Shown: positions 33,319-37,122 of the stretch, piece after piece
How positions within the stretch are numbered: the stretch's first letter is position 1
Layout: each line of letters opens with the position of its first letter
NCBI RefSeq assembly: GCF_004514425.2
Contig: NZ_MYFN02000023.1
Location: 1-37,122 of the forward strand
DNA length: 37,122 nt
DNA from: Shinella sumterensis
Lineage (GTDB): Bacteria; Pseudomonadota; Alphaproteobacteria; Rhizobiales; Rhizobiaceae
Direction of reading: 5' to 3'
Notes under the pieces: generated by a model
Database searches by the model: none
Told to the model about the DNA's origin: nothing
Seen by the model: only the letters and a program-made list of their open reading frames with translations
Made by a program: the position numbers and the translations under genes

Positions 33319-34683
33319 ATGACGATTACCTTGAAACCCGTGACCATTCCCGATTTCGGCATCCCGCTCGAGCGTCCCGCGATCCCTGTCGCCACCTATG
33401 TCGCGCGCTGCAAAACCGCGCTGGAGCGATCGGGTGCCGATTGGGTGGTGGTCTATGCCGACCGCGAGCATTTCGCCAACATGTGTTTTCTCACCGGCTT
33501 CGAGCCGCGTTTCGAGGAAGCCTTGCTGTTGCTCGGGCCAAACGACCGCAAGATCGTCGTGACAGGCAATGAAAACCAGGGCTATACGGCGATATCGCCG
33601 CTTCCCGGTCTGGAGACCATGCTGTGCCAGTCGCTGAGCCTGATGGGCCAGGACCGCAGCGAAAAGCCGAACCTGGCCGCGGTTCTCGCCGAAGCCGGGA
33701 TCAGGCCCGGCGACAGCATCGGTCTTGCCGGCTGGAAATATTTCGAGACTGCCGAATGGGACCTCGTCAAGCCGAGCTTCTTCGTTCCAGCCTATATTGT
33801 CGATTGCATCGCCCATGTGATCGGCACCGCCGGCTCCCTCACGGATGCCACAGCGGTTCTGATGCACCCGGAAAACGGCCTGCGCGCCGTGGTCGACGTG
33901 GACCAAATCGCAGAGGCCGAATGGGCCGCGACGCGCGCTTCGGCAGCCGTGTGGCGGATCGTGTCCGGCTTCACCCTCGGTGACAGCGAACTGACCGCCG
34001 CCGCCCGCATGGGCTATGCCGGCGAAGCGATGAACTGCCATCCGATGTTCGCCACCAATGATGCCTCCGGCCCGGTCATCGGGCTGCGCAGCCCGACGGC
34101 CCGGGTCCCCGGCCGCGGTGACGGGGTCACGACCGCCGTCAGCTTCTGGGGCGGACTAACCGCGCGCGCCGGCCTGCTGACCGACCATGACGATCGCTTC
34201 CTTGCCGTCACCAAGGCCTATTTCGCCGGTCTGATGGCTTGGTACGAAACCGCGGATATCGGCATCGAGGGCGGTGCCATTCATGAGGCGGTCGTGTCGA
34301 CGCTCGCCCGTGGCAACCTGAAATCCGCGCTCAATCCCGGCCATCTCACCGGCCACGACGAGTGGCTGCATTCGCCGATCCGCCCGGGCTCAACCGAAAA
34401 GATCGCCTCCGGCATGCCCTTCCAGGTCGACATCATTCCAGTCCCGATGCCGAACGGCTGGAGCCTGAACTGCGAGGACGCCGTGACCTTCGCCGATGCC
34501 GGCCTGCGCGCGGAACTTACAACCGCGTATCCGCAGATCGCGGCCCGCTTTGAAGCCCGCAAGACCTATGTCAAATCGCAACTCGGCATCGACGTGCGCG
34601 ATAACATCCTGCTGCTGTCCAACATTCCGCTCAGTCTGCCGCCATTCTGGCTGAGCCCCTCAACGCTGCTGGCAAACGACTGA
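33319..34683 (+). CDS. Pita-bread (M24 peptidase / creatinase fold) protein with degenerate metal site
   Basis: This 454-residue protein resembles Xaa-Pro peptidases and creatinase. It has a creatinase-type N-terminal domain (about 25-190; YADREHFANMCFLTGFEPRF) and a pita-bread C-terminal domain (about 195-425). The usual metal ligands are mostly missing: the segment GDGVTTAVSFWGGLTARAG (267-285) lacks both expected aspartates and the usual glutamate before Pro374 is not seen. His345 in GHLTGHDEW and Glu386 in NCEDAV remain. Creatinase has this fold without metal and hydrolyses a guanidino substrate, so a non-peptidase role is plausible beside the pentein enzyme. GGAAGAG precedes the ATG. Last gene of the operon. 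Confidence 0.8.
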   Translation: MTITLKPVTIPDFGIPLERPAIPVATYVARCKTALERSGADWVVVYADREHFANMCFLTGFEPRFEEALLLLGPNDRKIVVTGNENQGYTAISPLPGLETMLCQSLSLMGQDRSEKPNLAAVLAEAGIRPGDSIGLAGWKYFETAEWDLVKPSFFVPAYIVDCIAHVIGTAGSLTDATAVLMHPENGLRAVVDVDQIAEAEWAATRASAAVWRIVSGFTLGDSELTAAARMGYAGEAMNCHPMFATNDASGPVIGLRSPTARVPGRGDGVTTAVSFWGGLTARAGLLTDHDDRFLAVTKAYFAGLMAWYETADIGIEGGAIHEAVVSTLARGNLKSALNPGHLTGHDEWLHSPIRPGSTEKIASGMPFQVDIIPVPMPNGWSLNCEDAVTFADAGLRAELTTAYPQIAARFEARKTYVKSQLGIDVRDNILLLSNIPLSLPPFWLSPSTLLAND

Positions 34684-34701
34684 CCGCCCCGACCAACTTC
34701 C

Positions 34702-34720
34702 GGCAGCCCCATCGGCTGCC
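34702..34720. terminator. Possible bidirectional stem-loop between convergent genes
   Basis: GGCAGCC at 34702-34708 pairs with GGCTGCC at 34714-34720 over a five-base loop in the 157-bp gap between the rightward pita-bread gene and the leftward encapsulin gene. The T-run after it is poor, so termination is only a guess from position. Nothing else is evident in the gap. Confidence 0.35.
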
Positions 34721-34840
34721 ATCGTGGCTCGTCTTCTTACCGTCGGGATCGGGATGACGCGCCGCCTCCACCGAACCCGCCGGCAGACGATGACGACGTG
34801 ATGTCGGCCTTTCCTGCCATGCCGGCCTACTGGAGACCTG

Positions 34841-35641
34841 TCACTCCGGCGAAAGCGCCACGGCCGCTTCCGTCGTCAGCGTGCGGAACGTAAAGCTCTC
34901 CTGCACGTAGAGGTCGACGGTGGTAGCGGAATGACCGAGATAGCCGATGGAAAAATCCTGCCCGACGGTCAGTTCGAAATCACCGCCGCGCAGGGAGAGG
35001 ACAAGCCCACCCTCGATGGCCGGCGCCCAGATGATGCCCCCATCGACGACCCGCTCAATATGGTGGAAGACCGGATAGCCGTCGTCGCTGCCACCGCTCG
35101 CCGCCATATAGGCGTCCGCGCCGAGAACCAGCGCATAGGGGCCCTCCACGCCCGCAAGCCGAAGCTGGCCGGCCGCCCGTGCCACGGCGTCCGAATAGCG
35201 CTTTACGCCCGGCGGCAGCGGCACGGCCAGATTGCTCGCAGCCGCGCGAATCCCCTCTATGCCGGCAGCGGCATAGCCGTCGAACACGGCGCGATCCTCT
35301 GCAAAAGCGACCTTGCGCACGGCCTCCTTGACGGGGCTCCAGTCGCTGTCCAGCGCGCCACGCTCCACATCGTCGATGGCACTGCGTGAAAGCTGGAAGG
35401 GTACCCGAAGCTCGACCAGGGCCTTCACCTCGCGTCGCAAGGACTGGATGCCTTCGCCCGGCGGTGTGATGGGCTCGACATGTCCCGTGCCGACCGCAGA
35501 CAGGCCAAGTCCAGACGGCCCGACCATATCGACGACGCGCCGGGCGGCGAGATGACGCTTCAGCGTGCGGATCGCCTCCTCCTCGATTTCATCCCAGGCC
35601 GCCTCGGAAATGGGCGCGAGTTCACGGTGCAGGTTATTCAT
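34841..35641 (-). CDS. Family 1 encapsulin shell protein
   Basis: This 266-residue protein is an encapsulin of the linocin M18/CFP29 type. Such proteins have the HK97 phage capsid fold and self-assemble, usually as 60 copies, into a nanocompartment about 20-24 nm wide. Recognisable stretches are MNNLHRELAPISEAAWDEIE, ARRVVDMVGPSGLGLSAVGTG, FAEDRAVFDGY and FSIGYLGHSATTVDLYVQES. Length and ends are normal for the family. I use the ATG at 35641, which overlaps the end of the peroxidase gene by eight bases (35634-35641); a longer frame would reach far into that gene. The overlap couples shell and cargo synthesis. The N-terminal helix region would bind the peroxidase targeting peptide inside. Confidence 0.95.
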   Translation of the reverse strand: MNNLHRELAPISEAAWDEIEEEAIRTLKRHLAARRVVDMVGPSGLGLSAVGTGHVEPITPPGEGIQSLRREVKALVELRVPFQLSRSAIDDVERGALDSDWSPVKEAVRKVAFAEDRAVFDGYAAAGIEGIRAAASNLAVPLPPGVKRYSDAVARAAGQLRLAGVEGPYALVLGADAYMAASGGSDDGYPVFHHIERVVDGGIIWAPAIEGGLVLSLRGGDFELTVGQDFSIGYLGHSATTVDLYVQESFTFRTLTTEAAVALSPE

Positions 35642-36686
35642 GGGAGACCCCTTTCCTGAGAGAGCCGATGCCGAGCGATCCGTCGCGGCGCGGTGGCGTT
35701 GGTTCCGTCGCCGGGGGCGCCGCCGCGGCAGGCGCGGGCCCGGCATCGGGCACCACCGCATCAAGGAACGACGCGGCGGGAACGAAGAACAGCGTGCCCG
35801 TCACGGCCCGGCTGAAATCGAGCAGCCGGTCGTAATTGCCCGGCGGCAGGCCGATGAACATGTTGTCCAGCATGCGCTCGATACGGTGCGGCGAGCGGGC
35901 ATAACCGATGAAGTAGGTTCCGAATTCGCCCTTGCCGACATCGCCGAAAGGCATGTTGTCGCGCAGGATCTCCAGCGGCTCGCCGTTCTCTTCGATGGAG
36001 GTGAGGACATTATGGGCGTAGCTCGGCTTGGCCGCCTCGTCGAGTTCGATGTCGGAGAGCTTTTCGCGGCCGATGATCCTCTCCTGCTCGGCGACCGGCA
36101 CCCGGTTCCAGGCCGGAAGATCATGCAGGTATTTCTGCACGATGACATAGCTGCCGCCGGCGAAGTCCGGATCTTCCGCGCCGATGATCGTCGCTGCGAC
36201 AGCCGCGCCGTCGACCGGGTTTTCCGTGCCGTCGACGAAGCCGATCAGGTCGCGGTCGTCGAAATAGCTGAAGCCGTGCACCTCATCCTCGGTGGCGACG
36301 AAGCCGCCCAGCCGGCTCATGATGTGGGTGGCGAGTTCGAAGCAGAGATCCATGCGCGTGGCGCGGATATGGAAGAGCAGGTCGCCGGGCGTGGCGACGG
36401 CATGGTGCTTGCCGCGGATTTCGCGGAAAGGATGCAGGTCCCTGGGTCGCGGCGTACCGAACAGCCGGTCCCAGGCATCCGAGCCGATGCCGAGCACGCA
36501 GGAAAGCCCGCCTTCGAGATCGCGAAAGCCGACGGCGCGCAGGAGACCCGAGAGATCGGCGCAGAGCTTGCGCACCGCGCTTTCGGCCTCGCGGCCGGGT
36601 TGGAGTGTCACGACCAGGAAAATGGCCGCCTTTGTCAGGCGCGCGGCGACCGGCTGCGGGAGGACGGAGGGAAGGACTGCATCCAT
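35634..36686 (-). CDS. DyP-type heme peroxidase, encapsulin cargo
   Basis: This 350-residue heme peroxidase uses hydrogen peroxide to oxidise dyes, phenols or other donors. The DyP motif GFVDG lies at 149-153 with catalytic Asp152; Arg242 and Asn244 in RDNMPFG are the distal pair and His225 in SYAHN is the likely heme ligand. These match the B-type DyP pattern. Residues 312-333 form a Pro/Ala-rich linker, and 336-345 (GSLGIGSLRK) form an encapsulin targeting peptide. There is no signal peptide, so it stays in the cytosol and is packed in the shell. I prefer the ATG at 36686; a TTG at 36704 is in frame. Confidence 0.95.
   Translation of the reverse strand: MDAVLPSVLPQPVAARLTKAAIFLVVTLQPGREAESAVRKLCADLSGLLRAVGFRDLEGGLSCVLGIGSDAWDRLFGTPRPRDLHPFREIRGKHHAVATPGDLLFHIRATRMDLCFELATHIMSRLGGFVATEDEVHGFSYFDDRDLIGFVDGTENPVDGAAVAATIIGAEDPDFAGGSYVIVQKYLHDLPAWNRVPVAEQERIIGREKLSDIELDEAAKPSYAHNVLTSIEENGEPLEILRDNMPFGDVGKGEFGTYFIGYARSPHRIERMLDNMFIGLPPGNYDRLLDFSRAVTGTLFFVPAASFLDAVVPDAGPAPAAAAPPATEPTPPRRDGSLGIGSLRKGVSHE
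35652..35684 (-). other. Encapsulin cargo-loading peptide at the DyP C-terminus
   Basis: Codons 335-345 of the peroxidase encode DGSLGIGSLRK, matching the known targeting consensus of the form S-L-x-I-G-S-L-(K/R). It lies at the end of a flexible Pro/Ala linker and is followed by only five residues. Such peptides bind the inner face of the shell protein, which is encoded right next door. Confidence 0.93.
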
Positions 36687-36738
36687 GCGGGATCCATTCG
36701 CCAAGGGCTGGAAGACGGCAAGCCGGCGGAATGCCGGC

Positions 36739-36875
36739 TCAATCCATGTCGCGGAAGGCGTGACCGTTCGCCTCGATGGCTTTCACCACGTCGGACGGTA
36801 GCGCGTCTTTTTCCACGGTGCCATCGAAAATCCAGTCCTTCGCATCGGCGATGTCGGGCAGGCCCGCACCGGCAC
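36739..36875 (-). pseudogene. 3' remnant of a gene of unknown function, cut by an IS
   Basis: Reading leftward, an open frame ends at 36739 and runs back to the insertion-sequence end at 36876, giving about 44 C-terminal residues (for example LPDIADAKDWIFDGTVEKDA and DVVKAIEANGHAFRDMD). I do not recognise the family. It lies 52 bp before the peroxidase gene on the same strand, so it was probably an upstream member of the encapsulin operon. The insertion removed its start and may also have separated the operon from its promoter. It could alternatively be chance reading frame, but the neat stop and ordered composition favour a real gene end. Confidence 0.5.
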
Positions 36876-36921
36876 TGAACTGCCCCCACTTTCGACCGGA
36901 CAGTCGGCATAAGCAGAAAGG

Positions 36922-36939
36922 CTCAAGCACAGGCTTGAG
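36922..36939 (+). promoter_or_regulatory. Hairpin covering the orfA ribosome binding region
   Basis: CTCAAGC at 36922-36928 pairs with GCTTGAG at 36933-36939 over ACAG. The right arm overlaps the GAGG that would serve as ribosome binding site for the ATG at 36949. On a transcript entering from outside, this would hide the site, a known way for insertion sequences to limit transposase production. Confidence 0.55.
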
Positions 36940-36948
36940 GACAGGCTT

Positions 36949-37122
36949 ATGTCTAACGCATATCGACACGTTGAATTGCTGACCGGTGATGTCCGCCGCA
37001 GGCGGTGGACAACCGAGCAAAAGCTGACGATCATTGAGCAGAGTTTCGAACCAGGCGAGACGGTATCTTCGACCGCTCGCCGCCATGGCGTCGCGCCCAA
37101 TCTGCTTTATCGGTGGCGCAGG
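36949..37122 (+). CDS. IS3-family OrfA (transposase helix-turn-helix subunit), N-terminal fragment
   Basis: The 58 visible residues begin MSNAYRHVELLTGDVRRRRW and continue TTEQKLTIIEQSFEPGETVS, then TARRHGVAPNLLYRWRR. This is the DNA-binding helix-turn-helix of IS2-group OrfA proteins. In this family OrfA is joined to the OrfB integrase by ribosomal frameshifting to make the active transposase; those parts lie beyond the right edge. IS66 TnpA proteins look similar here, but the TG-type element end favours IS3. Confidence 0.82.
   Translation, partial: MSNAYRHVELLTGDVRRRRWTTEQKLTIIEQSFEPGETVSSTARRHGVAPNLLYRWRR

Larger units (their letters stand above)
36876..37122 (+). mobile_element. IS3-family (IS2-group) insertion sequence, left end
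   Basis: The element begins at TGAACTGCCCCCACTTTCG. Its TG start and the GCCCC block resemble the ends of IS2 of Escherichia coli, and the first reading frame is an IS2-type OrfA. It runs off the right edge, so orfB, the other end and the target duplication are not visible. It is inserted in the gene upstream of the DyP peroxidase. Confidence 0.75.

Noticed and set aside
36876-37122. Assignment of the right-hand element to the IS66 family
   Set aside because: The OrfA helix-turn-helix is similar to IS66 TnpA, but the element end begins TGAACTGCCCC as in IS3/IS2-group elements, whereas IS66 ends usually start GTAA.
1-37122. CRISPR arrays, tRNA/rRNA genes, phage structural genes or toxin-antitoxin pairs
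   Set aside because: No regularly spaced repeats, RNA gene hallmarks or such gene pairs were seen. The encapsulin has the phage HK97 fold, but it stands alone with its cargo and without other phage genes.

Overview
The window looks like accessory or plasmid/chromid DNA from a member of the Rhizobiales (Rhizobium, Sinorhizobium, Agrobacterium or a relative). I infer this from the high GC content, the rhizobial-type gene set (GlxA-type regulator, glxBCD, glnT, soxBDAG), the two polyamine/opine-type ABC transporters, and the flanking IS5-family and IS3-family elements. No rRNA, tRNA, CRISPR or phage genes were seen.

Region 1 (1-12505) is a one-carbon/methylated-amine block. The 5' end of an IS5-family element abuts the stop codon of soxG. 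Reading leftward, soxB-soxD-soxA-soxG encode a heterotetrameric sarcosine-oxidase-type enzyme. Reading rightward are a GlxA/AraC regulator, an XRE-cupin regulator, glxB-glxC-glxD (a glutamate-synthase-like enzyme split into three polypeptides), a type III glutamine synthetase homologue (glnT/gmaS), an intrinsic terminator and purU. Together this is the gene set of the N-methylglutamate route for methylamine oxidation: GmaS, MgsABC and a sox-like MgdABCD. PurU would recycle 10-formyl-THF. The sox genes may therefore encode N-methylglutamate dehydrogenase and not sarcosine oxidase.

Region 2 (12575-24409) is a tightly packed leftward operon of nine genes: ABC ATPase, hyuA, hyuB, periplasmic binding protein, two permeases, a VOC-fold protein, an FAD amine oxidoreductase and a DUF1028 protein. 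A LacI-family regulator is divergent from it, and a perfect 14-bp palindrome lies between. It probably imports a nitrogenous compound and opens a hydantoin/lactam-like ring with ATP. N-methylhydantoin or creatinine-type substrates feeding sarcosine are an attractive guess.

Region 3 (24563-34683) reads rightward: class II aldolase, 2-hydroxyacid dehydrogenase, GntR/FCD regulator, LacI regulator, a second PotDBC-type transporter, an arginine-deiminase-superfamily protein, its ATPase, and a pita-bread (M24-fold) protein whose metal ligands look partly lost. Palindromes typical of GntR and LacI operators sit at the expected places. The guanidino-modifying enzyme and the creatinase-like fold suggest a guanidino or methylated-guanidino substrate.

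Region 4 (34841-37122) reads leftward: a DyP-type peroxidase carrying a C-terminal encapsulin-targeting peptide, overlapped by the gene for a family 1 encapsulin shell. This is a complete nanocompartment cargo/shell pair. Upstream, a gene of unknown function is cut after its last ~44 codons by an IS3-family (IS2-group) element that runs off the right edge.
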